42,645 nt of DNA from Propionivibrio sp. (GCA_029975435.1 JARKPC010000127.1:1-42645), one strand, 5' to 3'; counted from the first letter of the stretch, positions 7,978 through 17,473 are shown. Numbers and translations are program-made. The notes: a model not told the origin generated them from the letters alone.

Positions 7978-9600
7978 CTAACGGGCGTAACGGAAATGTG
8001 CGACCAGCGAACGCAGTTGCTCGGCGGCCGTGTGCATCAGCGCGGTTCGTTCGGTGACTTCGGAAATGGCCGAGCTGGTCTGGGAGATGCCGCCGAGGAT
8101 ACCCTCGACCTGTCCGGCGATCTCGGTTCCGGCGGACGACTGCTGGCGCGTGCCGTCGGCGATCTGCCGTGCGATTTGCGCCACGGCATCGCCGTTGCTG
8201 GCTACCGAGTCGAGCCCCGAACGCGCCGATTGCACGGCACAGTCCGTGGTCGTGACGTGTTCGCCGGCCGATTCCATGGTGCTCAACGCCTGCCGCGTGA
8301 CGCGCTGGATGTCATGGACACTGGCCGCGATTTCCGCTGTCTGCCGCGCGGCCTGTTCGGCCAGCTTGCGCACCTCGTCGGCCACGACGGCAAAGCCGCG
8401 CCCCGATTCGCCGGCCCGCGCGGCCTCGATGGCGGCATTCAACGCCAGCAGATTGGTCTGGTCGGCAATGCCGTGGATGACCTGGGTGATTTTCTCGATG
8501 GACTGGATCGATCGTGACAGGTCGGCCATAGTCCTGCCGGCCGCGTCGACGGTCGTGACCACATTCGAGGTGGCCGCCTGGCTGTCCTGCATGCTCAACG
8601 TGGCTTGGCCAAGCAGGCTGCGCGAAGCCTCCACCGCCTGCTCCGCCTTCTGCGCGTTGTCGGCAATATCATCGACCGCAGCGACCAGTTCCTCGACTGC
8701 CGAAGCGATGCGCGTAACGGCGCCCGACTGCTGCTCGGTGGCCTGGCGCGTCTGCTCCATTTGGGCGTTCAGCGCCCCTGCGCTGTCGCCGATCAGGTTG
8801 GCTGCCTCGACGATCTCCGACATCATCACCTTGAGGTGCGTCTGCATGATGACCAGCGCGTCGTTGAGCCGGCCGAGTTCATCCTCGCGGGTGAGCGGGA
8901 TGGCATCGGTGAGACGGCCTTCGATGATGTTCTGCATCCGGCCGACGATGCGGTCCATGATCCCGAGCGCCTGTCGCTGCGTTAGCAACAGTGCCGCGCT
9001 GGCCATGATGCTGGCGACCCAGAAAGTTGGCAGAAGCAGGTTGGCGCCGGCAGTGGACAGGCCGAGCGCCGGCGCGAACAGGTGCGCCACGCCGCCGGCG
9101 ATCTGCATGGCGATCAGCAATGAAAGCAGCCCGTAGAACTTTGTCTTGAGGGAGATCCGTTGCAGCAACGGTGTCTTGGGAATCGATGCGCGGCCGTCCT
9201 TGAGCTTCTGGTAAAGATCCTCCGCTCCGGCCACCTGCTGGCGGGTCGGCTCGGAGCGCACCGACATGTAACCGCTGACTGCTCCGTCTTTCAGGACGGG
9301 AACGACCAAGGTGTCCACCCAGTAATGATCGCCGCTCTTGGCGCGATTCTTGACCACGCCGTGCCAGGGGCGACCTTGCTTGATGGTGTCCCACATCCAG
9401 GCGAAAGCGCCGGGCAGCATGTCCGGATGGCGCACGATATTGTGGTTCTTGCCGATCAACTCCTCGCGCGAGAAACCACTGACTTCGACGAACGTATCGT
9501 TTACATGGGTGATGATGCCCTTCAGGTCGGTGCGCGAGACGATATAGCGCCCCTTCGGGAAGGGAATCTCGGATTGAGTCACAGGCAAGTTGATCTTCAT
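7978..9600 (-). CDS. Aer-like PAS-domain methyl-accepting chemotaxis protein
   Basis: A 540-residue chemoreceptor probably used for energy or redox taxis. The N-terminal PAS domain (about residues 10-120) carries the Aer-type pattern ([30 protein letters not shown]-like [17 protein letters not shown]), which in Aer binds FAD. Two adjacent hydrophobic stretches (about 160-205) anchor it in the membrane without a large periplasmic domain, as in Aer. A HAMP-like segment follows, then the signalling domain with the hairpin tip motif ([21 protein letters not shown]) at about residues 380-410. No C-terminal NWETF-type pentapeptide for CheR/CheB tethering is seen; it ends LVAHFRYAR. Ligand and cofactor are inferred from the family. 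Confidence 0.92.
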   Translation of the reverse strand: MKINLPVTQSEIPFPKGRYIVSRTDLKGIITHVNDTFVEVSGFSREELIGKNHNIVRHPDMLPGAFAWMWDTIKQGRPWHGVVKNRAKSGDHYWVDTLVVPVLKDGAVSGYMSVRSEPTRQQVAGAEDLYQKLKDGRASIPKTPLLQRISLKTKFYGLLSLLIAMQIAGGVAHLFAPALGLSTAGANLLLPTFWVASIMASAALLLTQRQALGIMDRIVGRMQNIIEGRLTDAIPLTREDELGRLNDALVIMQTHLKVMMSEIVEAANLIGDSAGALNAQMEQTRQATEQQSGAVTRIASAVEELVAAVDDIADNAQKAEQAVEASRSLLGQATLSMQDSQAATSNVVTTVDAAGRTMADLSRSIQSIEKITQVIHGIADQTNLLALNAAIEAARAGESGRGFAVVADEVRKLAEQAARQTAEIAASVHDIQRVTRQALSTMESAGEHVTTTDCAVQSARSGLDSVASNGDAVAQIARQIADGTRQQSSAGTEIAGQVEGILGGISQTSSAISEVTERTALMHTAAEQLRSLVAHFRYAR

Positions 9601-9664
9601 GAATGACTTTCCGTACTGGGGTATGGCGTTCCTGATTCAAACAAGGTCTGAGATTCCTGCGAGA

Positions 9665-11131
9665 CTACAAAAGAACAATGTCGTACTGCTCCTGCGAATA
9701 ACTGGTTTCGGCCTTCAGGGAGATGGGTTTGCCGATGAAATCGGAAAGCATGGCCAGCCCCTGCGACTCCTCGTCGAGGAAGACGTCGATGACCGGGACG
9801 CTGGCCAGGATGCGGAATTCCCGCGCGTTGAATTGACGCGCCTCACGCAGCAGTTCGCGCAGTATTTCGTAACACACGGTACGCGCCGTCTTGACCTCGC
9901 CGCGGCCGCTGCAGGTTGGGCACGGTTCGCACAGGACGTGCGCCAGCGATTCGCGTGTGCGCTTGCGAGTCATCTCGACGAGGCCGAGCGCAGTGAAACC
10001 ATTGACCGTCAGGCGCGTGTGGTCGCTGGACAAAGCCTTGTTGAATTCGTCGAGCACGGCGGAGCGGTGCTCCTCGCTGTCCATGTCGATGAAGTCGGTG
10101 ATGATGATGCCGCCCAGATTGCGCAGGCGCAGCTGGCGGGCGATCGCCTGGGCCGCCTCGAGGTTGGTCTTGAATACCGTATCGTCGAAGTTGCGCACGC
10201 CGACGAATCCGCCCGTATTGACGTCGATGGTGGTCATCGCTTCGGTCTGGTCGAAGATCAGATAGCCGCCGGACTTGAGGTCGACGCGCCGGGCCAATGC
10301 CTTCTCGATTTCCTGCTCGATGCCATAGAGGTCGAAGAGCGGACGTTCGCCGATGTAGTGATTGAGCAACGGCAGCACGGTCGGCGTGTATTCGGAAGCA
10401 AAGGACGACAGTTTCTGGAAATTCTCTCGCGAGTCGATGACGATGCGCATGGTGTTGGCGTTGACGAAATCGCGCAACACGCGCAGGCCGAGAAACAGCT
10501 CCTGGTAGAGCAGTCCGGGCGGCGCGATTTTCTTCGATTCGGCCTGGATGTCGTACCACAGCTTGCGCAGGTACTCGATGTCGTTGGCCAGTTCTTCATC
10601 GGTCGCGCCTTCGGCCATCGTGCGCACGATGTAGCCGCCCTGCTCGTTGTTTGAAACGAGCCGGCCGATCTGCTCGCGCAGCGCGTCGCGGTAGCTCTCG
10701 TTCTCGATGCGCTGGGAAATGCCGATGTGCTTTTCCTGCGGCAGATACACCAGCATGCGGCCGGCTAAGGAAATTTGCGTGGACAACCGCGCGCCCTTGG
10801 TGCCGATCGGGTCCTTGATGACTTGCACGAGAACGCTCTGGCCTTCGTGCAGGATGCGCTCGATCGGTCGGGTCGGTTCGCCGGGACTGCGCGTCTCCCA
10901 GATGTCGGCGACGTGCAGGAACGCCGTGCGTTGCAGGCCGACGTCGACGAATGCTGATTGCATTCCCGGCAGGATGCGCACGACACGGCCGAGGTAAATG
11001 TTGCCGACCAGCCCACGGCTGGCATTGCGTTCGATATGCAGTTCCTGCACCACGCCCTGGTACATGACGGCGACGCGCGTTTCCTGCGGAGTGAAGTTGA
11101 TCAGGATATCTTCGGGAAAGGACTCTGACAT
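9665..11131 (-). CDS. rng: Ribonuclease G
   Basis: A 488-residue endoribonuclease, the same length as Escherichia coli RNase G, acting in 16S rRNA 5'-end maturation and mRNA decay. An S1 domain lies near residues 35-120 (GNIYLGRVVRILPGMQSAFVDVG). The catalytic core contains the metal-binding aspartates in MTTIDVNTGGFVG and IITDFIDMDSEEHR, and the zinc-link cysteines CEPCPTCSGRG. The long C-terminal scaffold of RNase E is absent, which decides for RNase G. In many related genomes rng follows maf directly. Here the maf gene (14550) is on the same strand but three genes intervene, two of them on the other strand. Confidence 0.96.
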   Translation of the reverse strand: MSESFPEDILINFTPQETRVAVMYQGVVQELHIERNASRGLVGNIYLGRVVRILPGMQSAFVDVGLQRTAFLHVADIWETRSPGEPTRPIERILHEGQSVLVQVIKDPIGTKGARLSTQISLAGRMLVYLPQEKHIGISQRIENESYRDALREQIGRLVSNNEQGGYIVRTMAEGATDEELANDIEYLRKLWYDIQAESKKIAPPGLLYQELFLGLRVLRDFVNANTMRIVIDSRENFQKLSSFASEYTPTVLPLLNHYIGERPLFDLYGIEQEIEKALARRVDLKSGGYLIFDQTEAMTTIDVNTGGFVGVRNFDDTVFKTNLEAAQAIARQLRLRNLGGIIITDFIDMDSEEHRSAVLDEFNKALSSDHTRLTVNGFTALGLVEMTRKRTRESLAHVLCEPCPTCSGRGEVKTARTVCYEILRELLREARQFNAREFRILASVPVIDVFLDEESQGLAMLSDFIGKPISLKAETSYSQEQYDIVLL

Positions 11132-11203
11132 GAACGGCCAATTCAGGGAAAACGGTTAAAATCCGAGGGTTGCCGCATTCTACCCGTTCCTTTGAAAAGC
11201 TCC

Positions 11204-12493
11204 ATGCCCCCGATGCCAGTTCGCCTTTCCCCCGAGTTGCTCGCCCCTGCCGGCTCCCTGGCCATGATGCGCAACGCCTTCGCTTTCGGCGCTGACGCCG
11301 TTTATGCCGGCCAGCCGCGTTACAGCCTGCGCGTGCGCAACAACGAATTCGGCAGCCTGGACAAACTCGGTCAGGCCATCTCCGAGGCGCATGGCGGCAG
11401 CAAGCTGTTTTACCTCGTCAGCAATGTGCTGCCGCACAACGCCAAGGTCCGCACCTATCTGGCCGACATGGAGCCGGTCGTTGCCCTGCGGCCGGACGCG
11501 CTGATCATGGCCGATCCCGGCCTGATCGACCTGGTGCGCGAACGCTGGCCGGAGATGCCGGTGCATCTGTCGGTACAGGCCAATACCGTCAATTTCGCCG
11601 CCGTGCGCTTCTGGCGAAAGCTCGGCGTCTCGCGCATCATCCTGTCGCGAGAACTGTCGCTCGAGGAAGTCGCCGAAATCCGCCAGGAATGCCCGGACAT
11701 CGAGCTGGAAGTTTTCGTGCACGGTGCGCTGTGCGTCGCCTACTCCGGGCGCTGCCTGCTTTCCGGCTACTTCAACCGCCGTGATTCAAACCAGGGTACC
11801 TGCACCAATTCCTGCCGTTGGGATTACAAGGTGACGGGCGCCGAGGAAGACGCCAGCGGCGACACGCATCCGGCGCGCAAGATCTGGCTGCTGGAGGAGC
11901 AGGAACGTCCCGGCGAACTGATGCCGATCGAGGAGGACGAACACGGCACGTACATCATGAACTCGAAGGATCTGCGCGCGCTGGAGCACGTTCAGCGCCT
12001 CGTCGAGATCGGTGTCGATTCACTGAAGATCGAGGGCCGTACCAAATCCCCGTACTACGTGGCGCGAACCGCGCAGGTCTATCGCCGGGCCATCGACGAC
12101 GCCGTCGCCGGCCGCCCCTTCGACCCGCGCCTGCTCGGCGAACTGGACGGCCTGGCCAACCGTGGCTACACCGATGGCTTCTACCAGCGCCACCATGACT
12201 CGGAAATGCAGAATTACCTGCGCGGTCATTCAGAGTCCGGCCGCAGCCTCTACGTCGGCGATGTCGTTGGCTGGGACGCGCAACGGGGTCTCGCCGAAAT
12301 CGACGTCAAGAACCGTTTCGCCGTCGGCGACCGCCTGGAAGTCATCCATCCGTCCGGCAACTTCGAAGTGGTGCTGGATGGGATGGAAAGTGGCGAAGGC
12401 GCGCCGATGACCGTGGCCCCGGGCAACGGCCATCGCGTTTGGATTCCGCTGCCCAGAGAATTGCCGGGCGCGCTGCTGGCGCGTTTTGTCTGA
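11204..12493 (+). CDS. trhP: U32 peptidase-family tRNA hydroxylation protein TrhP/YegQ
   Basis: A protein of about 429 residues of the U32 family. It matches YegQ/TrhP, which takes part in prephenate-dependent 5-hydroxylation of wobble uridine 34 in tRNA, rather than a true protease. Recognisable parts are LLAPAGSLAMMRNAFAFGAD at the N-terminus, the family signature around EVFVHGALCVAYSGRC, and the cysteine-rich segment GYFNRRDSNQGTCTNSCRW that is expected to hold an iron-sulfur cluster. The C-terminal beta-barrel domain spans about residues 340-429. The start is taken as the ATG at 11204; a TTG at 11192 in frame would add four residues, and no clear ribosome site separates them. The next gene starts 13 bp after the stop, so the two probably share a transcript. 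Confidence 0.9.
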   Translation: MPPMPVRLSPELLAPAGSLAMMRNAFAFGADAVYAGQPRYSLRVRNNEFGSLDKLGQAISEAHGGSKLFYLVSNVLPHNAKVRTYLADMEPVVALRPDALIMADPGLIDLVRERWPEMPVHLSVQANTVNFAAVRFWRKLGVSRIILSRELSLEEVAEIRQECPDIELEVFVHGALCVAYSGRCLLSGYFNRRDSNQGTCTNSCRWDYKVTGAEEDASGDTHPARKIWLLEEQERPGELMPIEEDEHGTYIMNSKDLRALEHVQRLVEIGVDSLKIEGRTKSPYYVARTAQVYRRAIDDAVAGRPFDPRLLGELDGLANRGYTDGFYQRHHDSEMQNYLRGHSESGRSLYVGDVVGWDAQRGLAEIDVKNRFAVGDRLEVIHPSGNFEVVLDGMESGEGAPMTVAPGNGHRVWIPLPRELPGALLARFV

Positions 12494-12506
12494 GGCGCTG
12501 CCGCGC

Positions 12507-13580
12507 ATGTCCCATCTGTTTGTCGACATCTCCTCGCATGGCTTCGGCCATCTGGCGCAGGTCTCGCCGATTCTCAACCACCTGGCGCGCATCCGCCCTG
12601 AACTGCGGCTGAGCATTCGCTCCGGACTGCCGCCGGAAAAAATGCGAGCCCGCATCGCCGCTCCGTTCGAACATCTCGCCGGGCACAGTGATTTCGGCTT
12701 TGTCATGCTCGACGCCGTGCGCATCGATCATGCGGCCACCGCCGAGGCCTACCGCGCCTGGCATGCCGACTGGCTCGGGCGCGTTGCGGCCGAGGCGGAG
12801 TCCTTGCGCCGCCTGGCTCCCGACCTGGTGCTCACCGACGTGGCCTATCTGCCGCTGGCCGGGGCGGCTGCGCTGGGCGTTCCCGCGCTGTCGATGTGTT
12901 CACTGAACTGGGCAGGCCTGTTTGACCACGTCTTCGGGCAGGAGCCGTGGGCGAGGCCGATTCATCAGGAAATCCTGGCCGCCTATCGCGGTGTCGAGTG
13001 CTTCTTGCGCCTGACGCCGGCGATGCCCATGCCTGACCTGGCGAACACGCGGAGCATCGCGCCGGTGGCCGCGCTCGGCCGCGATTGCCGCAGGGAATTG
13101 GTAGCGCGGCTGGGTGCGGCGCCGGATGAGCACATCGTGCTGGTTGCCTTCGGCGGTTTCGACAAAAACCTGGACGCTGCCTGCTGGCCGCTTATGCCGG
13201 GGGTGCGCTGGCTGGTCCCGGAAAGCTGGGGAATTGCGCGCAGCGACATGGCTGCGCTCGAACCGTTGCGCATGAACTTCACCGATCTGCTGCGCAGCGT
13301 CGACGCCGTGCTCACCAAACCCGGCTACGGCACCTTCACCGAAGCCGCCTGCAACGGCACACCGGTCCTTTATGTGCGGCGCGACGATTGGCCGGAGCAG
13401 GACTGCCTGATCGACTGGCTGGCGAAGAATGCCCGTTGCGCGGAAATCGGCGAGGCGGACCTCATGGGCGGGAGGATGCAGCCGGCGCTGGAGCAGCTGT
13501 GGCAACAAAGCCGACCTGCCGTCCCTCGTCCCGATGGAGCGGCCGAGGCCGCCGAACTGATTGCTTCCTATTTGCCGTAG
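12507..13580 (+). CDS. Glycosyltransferase-like (GT-B fold) protein of unknown substrate
   Basis: A 357-residue protein starting at the ATG at 12507; an in-frame TTG at 12486 is less likely. The N-terminus SHLFVDISSHGFGHLAQVSP has the glycine- and histidine-rich loop of UDP-sugar GT-B enzymes. The C-terminal half (VLVAFGGFDKNLD ... LLRSVDAVLTKPGYGTFTEAACNGTPVLYV) resembles the nucleotide-sugar site of MurG and other GT28 enzymes, with GYGTFTEAA as the donor-binding loop. No signal peptide or membrane helix is seen, so it is probably cytosolic. It follows the trhP-like gene by 13 bp and its last 13 bp overlap the end of the convergent PilZ-like gene. The acceptor is not known. The donor site assignment is from motif likeness only. 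Confidence 0.72.
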   Translation: MSHLFVDISSHGFGHLAQVSPILNHLARIRPELRLSIRSGLPPEKMRARIAAPFEHLAGHSDFGFVMLDAVRIDHAATAEAYRAWHADWLGRVAAEAESLRRLAPDLVLTDVAYLPLAGAAALGVPALSMCSLNWAGLFDHVFGQEPWARPIHQEILAAYRGVECFLRLTPAMPMPDLANTRSIAPVAALGRDCRRELVARLGAAPDEHIVLVAFGGFDKNLDAACWPLMPGVRWLVPESWGIARSDMAALEPLRMNFTDLLRSVDAVLTKPGYGTFTEAACNGTPVLYVRRDDWPEQDCLIDWLAKNARCAEIGEADLMGGRMQPALEQLWQQSRPAVPRPDGAAEAAELIASYLP

Positions 13581-14476
13581 TTGAGCAGGCCGGCCTTGAG
13601 TTCCAGCAGGTCGAGCGGGCTGAACGGGGACAGCCGCCCGTCGCGGATCTGCCCATCCAGCCGGATGACGCAGGTTTCCGACGAGCGCCGGATCACCGAG
13701 CCCTTGACCGAGTAATGCCGTTCGGCCTCGCCGAGCCGGATGTCGACGATCATCGCATCGCCCTTGTAAACCGGCGGGATCGCCTCGCCTTTTTCGTTCA
13801 GCCGGATGCGCAGGTCGGCGTCGGAAATGTCCACGATGGTGCACTGCCCCGAGTAATTCTCGGTCGGAACCAGCACGGTCACCGGCACATTGGTCTTGGT
13901 TCGCGGCTTCCTGCGCTGATCGCTGACTGACAGCGTGTTCAATTCTGGAGTGAGCAGGACCATGTTCATCTGCGCGTACGGGCCGTCACGCAGGACGACC
14001 TGCTTGGCGACCTCGGTATCGACGGTCGAGACACCCTTGATTCCGGCGTTGGACATCAGCGAAATGTAGTTGCCCTTGCTGAACTGCCCGTGGCGGCTGA
14101 TCTGCGCGCGGCGCAGATAGTCGAGTTTCATTTCCAGGTCGGACGTGTCGGGAACCAGCAGCTGGAACAGCTTGATTCCGGAGGCAGGAATGCGGATTTC
14201 GTTCTCGCCGGACACGAATGCAGTCGGCGTTCCGTCGGCATCGGTCTCGATCGACTCCAGCGAATAGACGAAATGGCCATTGACGCAGTAGGCCACGATC
14301 AGGGTATCGAGGACGATGTCCTTGTTGAACTCAGGGTAGTAACGCAGCTTCTTGCCGATCGGGAAAAACTCGATCAGCGTTCTGACCCGGCTCGGATCGA
14401 TCCTCGCCGCGGCGGCATGCCCGGCGTGTTCTTCCTTGGCAGAGCCCAAGTTCTTGCCAAACAGTGATTTCAGCAT
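13568..14476 (-). CDS. PilZ-domain protein with YcgR-like N-terminal domain
   Basis: A 302-residue protein likely to bind cyclic di-GMP and affect motility or surface behaviour. The N-terminal about 190 residues, from PIGKKLRYYPEFN onwards, resemble a YcgR-type flagellar-brake domain. The PilZ region starts at about residue 213 with RRKPR, fitting the R-x3-R arginine motif. The second motif reads DISDAD where D/N-x-S-x-x-G is usual, so the final glycine is Asp. That weakens but does not exclude nucleotide binding. It lies between maf and the convergent glycosyltransferase-like gene, 73 bp downstream of the maf stop. No flagellar or cyclic di-GMP enzymes are in the window, though two chemoreceptors are. 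Confidence 0.75.
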   Translation of the reverse strand: MLKSLFGKNLGSAKEEHAGHAAAARIDPSRVRTLIEFFPIGKKLRYYPEFNKDIVLDTLIVAYCVNGHFVYSLESIETDADGTPTAFVSGENEIRIPASGIKLFQLLVPDTSDLEMKLDYLRRAQISRHGQFSKGNYISLMSNAGIKGVSTVDTEVAKQVVLRDGPYAQMNMVLLTPELNTLSVSDQRRKPRTKTNVPVTVLVPTENYSGQCTIVDISDADLRIRLNEKGEAIPPVYKGDAMIVDIRLGEAERHYSVKGSVIRRSSETCVIRLDGQIRDGRLSPFSPLDLLELKAGLLNYGK

Positions 14477-14549
14477 TTCTCGCCTTCCAGCGTGCTTTAC
14501 TACGCGCAGACTCTACCGGAAAACGCGCTGCACGCCTATCGGCAACGGG

Positions 14550-15170
14550 TTATAGCGGAAATCCGAACCGCTTGAGCAACACTCCCGTTTCATGCAGCGG
14601 CAGTCCCATGACGCCGCTGTAGCTGCCGGACAGGTGTTCGACGAATACCCCGGCGCGACCCTGGATGCCGTAGGCTCCGGCCTTGTCCATCGGTTCGCCG
14701 CTGGCTACGTAGCGGCGGATGTCGCCATCGGTGAGATGGCCGAAGGTCACGTCACTGATCGACGTCGCCGATTCGATGCGGCCTTCGAAGGCTACGGCAA
14801 CCGCCGTAAGGACCTGGTGCGTCCGGCCCGACAGCCGGCGCAGGATGGCCCGTGCGTCGGCCGCGTCGACCGGCTTGCCGATGATTGCGCCGTCGAACTC
14901 GAGAGTGGTGTCGGCCGCCAGAACGATCTGAGGCATCAGCCGGCGCATTTCCACCGTGCGCCAGCCGTGTTCGGCCTTGAGACGCGCGACGCGCTCGACA
15001 TAGACCAACGGCGTTTCGCCCTCGTGGGCCGTCTCGTCGACATCGTCCTGGCGTGGCGGTGCGCGAAAGGCCAGCGTGTCGAACTGGATGCCCATCTGGG
15101 TCAGGAGTTCGCGGCGGCGCGGGCTGCGCGATGCCAGGTAGAGGCGGGGATTGCGTGTGTCGAAAGGCAT
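14550..15170 (-). CDS. maf: Maf-family nucleoside triphosphate pyrophosphatase (YhdE type)
   Basis: A 206-residue house-cleaning pyrophosphatase that hydrolyses non-canonical or excess nucleotides, probably dTTP and UTP by its YhdE-like features. The N-terminal signature LASRSPRRRELL is exact. The acidic site is seen in LAADTTLEFDGAIIGKP and the C-terminal GVMGLPLHET fits the family. It starts 5 bp after the rlmH stop and is clearly part of the nadD-rsfS-rlmH-maf string. Downstream the rng gene that often follows is displaced. Confidence 0.94.
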   Translation of the reverse strand: MPFDTRNPRLYLASRSPRRRELLTQMGIQFDTLAFRAPPRQDDVDETAHEGETPLVYVERVARLKAEHGWRTVEMRRLMPQIVLAADTTLEFDGAIIGKPVDAADARAILRRLSGRTHQVLTAVAVAFEGRIESATSISDVTFGHLTDGDIRRYVASGEPMDKAGAYGIQGRAGVFVEHLSGSYSGVMGLPLHETGVLLKRFGFPL

Positions 15171-15175
15171 GCCGG

Positions 15176-15646
15176 TTAGCCCTCGCGGTGATAAGGGTGG
15201 TTGCGGACCACGCTCACGGCGCGGTAGAGCTGCTCGCAGAGCACCAGGCGCGCCATGGCGTGCGGCAGGGTCAGGCTGGACAGCCGGATGGCGTCGTCGG
15301 CGCTGGCTTTGAGTTCCTCGTCGATGCCGTCGGCGCCGCCGATGACGAACGCCGTGTCACCTCCCCGGCGCATCCAGTCTTCAAGGCGCTGTGCGAGTTT
15401 CATAGTGGTCAGGTCGGTGCCGCGTTCGTCCAGGATGACCGTCCGGGCGTAGCCCTGTAGGGCAGCCTGCAAGCGGGTCTTCTCGGCGGCCAGCAACTGT
15501 TCGCGGCTCTTCGTGCCGCGCGGTTCGGGCTTGATCTCGGTGACCAACACCGGCAGTTCGCGCGGCATGCGCTTGATGTATTCGGCGCAGCCTGCGGCAA
15601 CCCAGTCGGGGAGTTTGTGGCCTACGGCGAGGATGCCCAGTCTCAT
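15176..15646 (-). CDS. rlmH: 23S rRNA (pseudouridine-1915-N3)-methyltransferase RlmH
   Basis: A 156-residue SPOUT-class methyltransferase that methylates pseudouridine 1915 in helix 69 of 23S rRNA on assembled ribosomes, using S-adenosylmethionine. The N-terminus MRLGILAVG is typical. The knot region with [12 protein letters not shown] and the C-terminus [17 protein letters not shown] ... NHPYHREG, which is almost invariant in RlmH, fix the identity. The ATG at 15646 gives the usual length (155 in Escherichia coli); the upstream extension has no family match. It starts 4 bp after the rsfS stop. Confidence 0.97.
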   Translation of the reverse strand: MRLGILAVGHKLPDWVAAGCAEYIKRMPRELPVLVTEIKPEPRGTKSREQLLAAEKTRLQAALQGYARTVILDERGTDLTTMKLAQRLEDWMRRGGDTAFVIGGADGIDEELKASADDAIRLSSLTLPHAMARLVLCEQLYRAVSVVRNHPYHREG

Positions 15647-15650
15647 GTCC

Positions 15651-16013
15651 TCACGCGCTGGCAACAACCGCCTTGCGCACACGCTCCGGACCCTTGCCGC
15701 CCCACAGTTCTTCGAGGTTGTAGTAGCTGCGGATGGCCGGCTGCATGATGTGCACCACCACGTCGCCGAGGTCGACCAGCACCCACTCGCCGCCGTCTTC
15801 GCCTTCGGTGGACAGGATTTCCGCCCCGGCTTCGCGCACCTTGTCCTCGACGTTGCGTGCCAGCGAGCGGACCTGGCGATTGGAGTCGCCGCTGGCGATG
15901 ACGATGCGTTCGAACAGCGGCGTGAGCTTGGCGGTGTTGATCACTTCTATATTCTTGCCCTTGATGTCCTCGAGGGCGGCCACGACGATTTTTTCGAGCT
16001 GGGTGGCTTTCAT
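15651..16013 (-). CDS. rsfS: Ribosomal silencing factor RsfS
   Basis: A 120-residue protein that binds ribosomal protein uL14 and keeps the subunits apart in slow growth. The start [21 protein letters not shown] at 16013 matches the family; a longer reading from 16070 would overlap nadD and is rejected. The core [27 protein letters not shown] and the conserved [14 protein letters not shown] followed by YYNLEELWG are present. It starts 7 bp after the nadD stop. Confidence 0.96.
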   Translation of the reverse strand: MKATQLEKIVVAALEDIKGKNIEVINTAKLTPLFERIVIASGDSNRQVRSLARNVEDKVREAGAEILSTEGEDGGEWVLVDLGDVVVHIMQPAIRSYYNLEELWGGKGPERVRKAVVASA

Positions 16014-16020
16014 TGGCGGT

Positions 16021-16695
16021 TCAATTCTCCGTATAGAAACGATGGTCATGGATATGGGCGATGACGGCATCCGGCATCAGATAACGCACGCTCAGGCCTT
16101 TCGACAGCAACGTGCGGATCTTTGTTGCCGAGATGTCGAGCGGCGTCATGGCGAAGGTCACGATGCGGCCGGCCGGCGTATCCCGCAGCAGGCGCGGATT
16201 GTCGCAGAAACGGCGCCTGAAGACATCGGCCAGGGCCGGCGGAAGGTATTTCGCCTCGATGGTGTAACCAGGCCGATGGGCGACCGCGACGTGGGCCAGC
16301 TCGAACAGGGCTTCCCAGCGGTGCCAGCCGGCCATGCCGGCAAAAGCGTCGGCCCCGGCGAGCAGCACCAGAGGCCGGTCTGGGCCGCAAGTGCCGCTTC
16401 GGCGCAGCCTTTCGAGGGTGGGCACGGTGAAGCTGGTTTGCTCGGCGTCGACTTCCGCCGGATCCAGCTCGAAGCGCGGGTTGCCGGAGATGGCCAGTCG
16501 CACCATGTCGAGTCGTTGCGCGGGGCCGACCCGCGGCGCATCGCGCAAGGCCGGCTGTCCGGCTGGGATCCAGCGCACACGCTCCAATTGCAGCGCGTCG
16601 GCGGCTTCCTCGGCAAGGCGCAAGTGGCCGAAATGGATCGGGTCGAACGTGCCCCCGAAGACGCCGAGCGGCCTGCCAGTCGTGTCAGGCTTCAT
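16021..16695 (-). CDS. nadD: Nicotinate-nucleotide adenylyltransferase NadD
   Basis: A 224-residue enzyme that joins nicotinate mononucleotide and ATP to deamido-NAD, an essential step of NAD synthesis. The nucleotidyltransferase signature GGTFDPIHFGHL is at residues about 14-25, and ISATKIRTLLSKG near the C-terminus is the second ATP-contact motif. The first bases overlap the end of the upstream membrane-protein gene by 11 bp, so translation is probably coupled. It heads the rsfS-rlmH-maf string. Confidence 0.96.
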   Translation of the reverse strand: MKPDTTGRPLGVFGGTFDPIHFGHLRLAEEAADALQLERVRWIPAGQPALRDAPRVGPAQRLDMVRLAISGNPRFELDPAEVDAEQTSFTVPTLERLRRSGTCGPDRPLVLLAGADAFAGMAGWHRWEALFELAHVAVAHRPGYTIEAKYLPPALADVFRRRFCDNPRLLRDTPAGRIVTFAMTPLDISATKIRTLLSKGLSVRYLMPDAVIAHIHDHRFYTEN

Positions 16696-17458
16696 CGCGC
16701 AGGCTGACGAAGATGTCCCGGTAGCTGATGTAGAAGCTGGCGTACAGGGTGGGGAGCAGGACCAGGCTGATGGCCACCGTGATGAGGGACGGGAGTATCT
16801 GGCCGACGCCTTCGCCGCCGCCGAGCAGGGCGTTGGCCATGCGCGGAACGAATACGCCGATGATGCCGACGGCCAGCGAATACATCAGGAACGGCCGCCA
16901 GTTCCGTGCGCAGGCGATCAGGCTGAAGAAAAGCGATTTCCCGGCAGTCATGTCATGCCATGCCGCAAGGACCGGCGCGAACCAGAAAGCCATCATCACG
17001 GGGATGAGCAGGCAGATGGCCAGTTGTGCCGAGATGAATACCGAGGTGTCGGCCAGCGCATCGCGGTCGGGCATGGCGCCGAGAACGAGCATGCGGAACA
17101 GCAGCCCGCCGTCGAACAGCGCCGACAGTCCGAGGATGATGAGGCTGGCGGTGACGTATACAACGCCCAGCGCGAGCAGCGTCTGCAGATTGCGGTGAAA
17201 GCCGCTGAAAAGTATCTGCGGCGGCAGTTCCTCATCCGTGTCGATCAGCCTGCAGGCGTTCATCAGACTGACCGAAAAGACCGGAATCAGTATGAAACTG
17301 ACCATCTGGCCCAGATAGGGAATGGCCGAGACGACGGCCATGGATAACCAGTAGCCGAGCACCAGAAAGCTCAACAGCGCGGGCTTCCGGCGAAAGATCG
17401 CGAAGCCCTCGATAAGCCAGGTCAGGCCTCGTTTGGCCGGAAGTGTCAGTACTTGCAT
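16685..17458 (-). CDS. BPSS1780-family integral membrane protein (copy 1)
   Basis: A 257-residue inner-membrane protein with about six hydrophobic helices, no signal peptide and no catalytic motif. The N-terminus (LTWLIEGFAIFRRKPALLSFL) and C-terminus (PTLYASFYISYRDIF) match the betaproteobacterial BPSS1780 family of unknown function. It has a paralogue immediately upstream (17474-18211) with the same layout: WL-x-GF/WGMF start, a WFAP helix in the middle and a YxSYxDxF end. The two are 15 bp apart and probably form a pair, perhaps a hetero-oligomer (inference). The end overlaps nadD by 11 bp. Confidence 0.8.
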   Translation of the reverse strand: MQVLTLPAKRGLTWLIEGFAIFRRKPALLSFLVLGYWLSMAVVSAIPYLGQMVSFILIPVFSVSLMNACRLIDTDEELPPQILFSGFHRNLQTLLALGVVYVTASLIILGLSALFDGGLLFRMLVLGAMPDRDALADTSVFISAQLAICLLIPVMMAFWFAPVLAAWHDMTAGKSLFFSLIACARNWRPFLMYSLAVGIIGVFVPRMANALLGGGEGVGQILPSLITVAISLVLLPTLYASFYISYRDIFVSLRDEA

Positions 17459-17473
17459 GGAGTCACATGGGCG

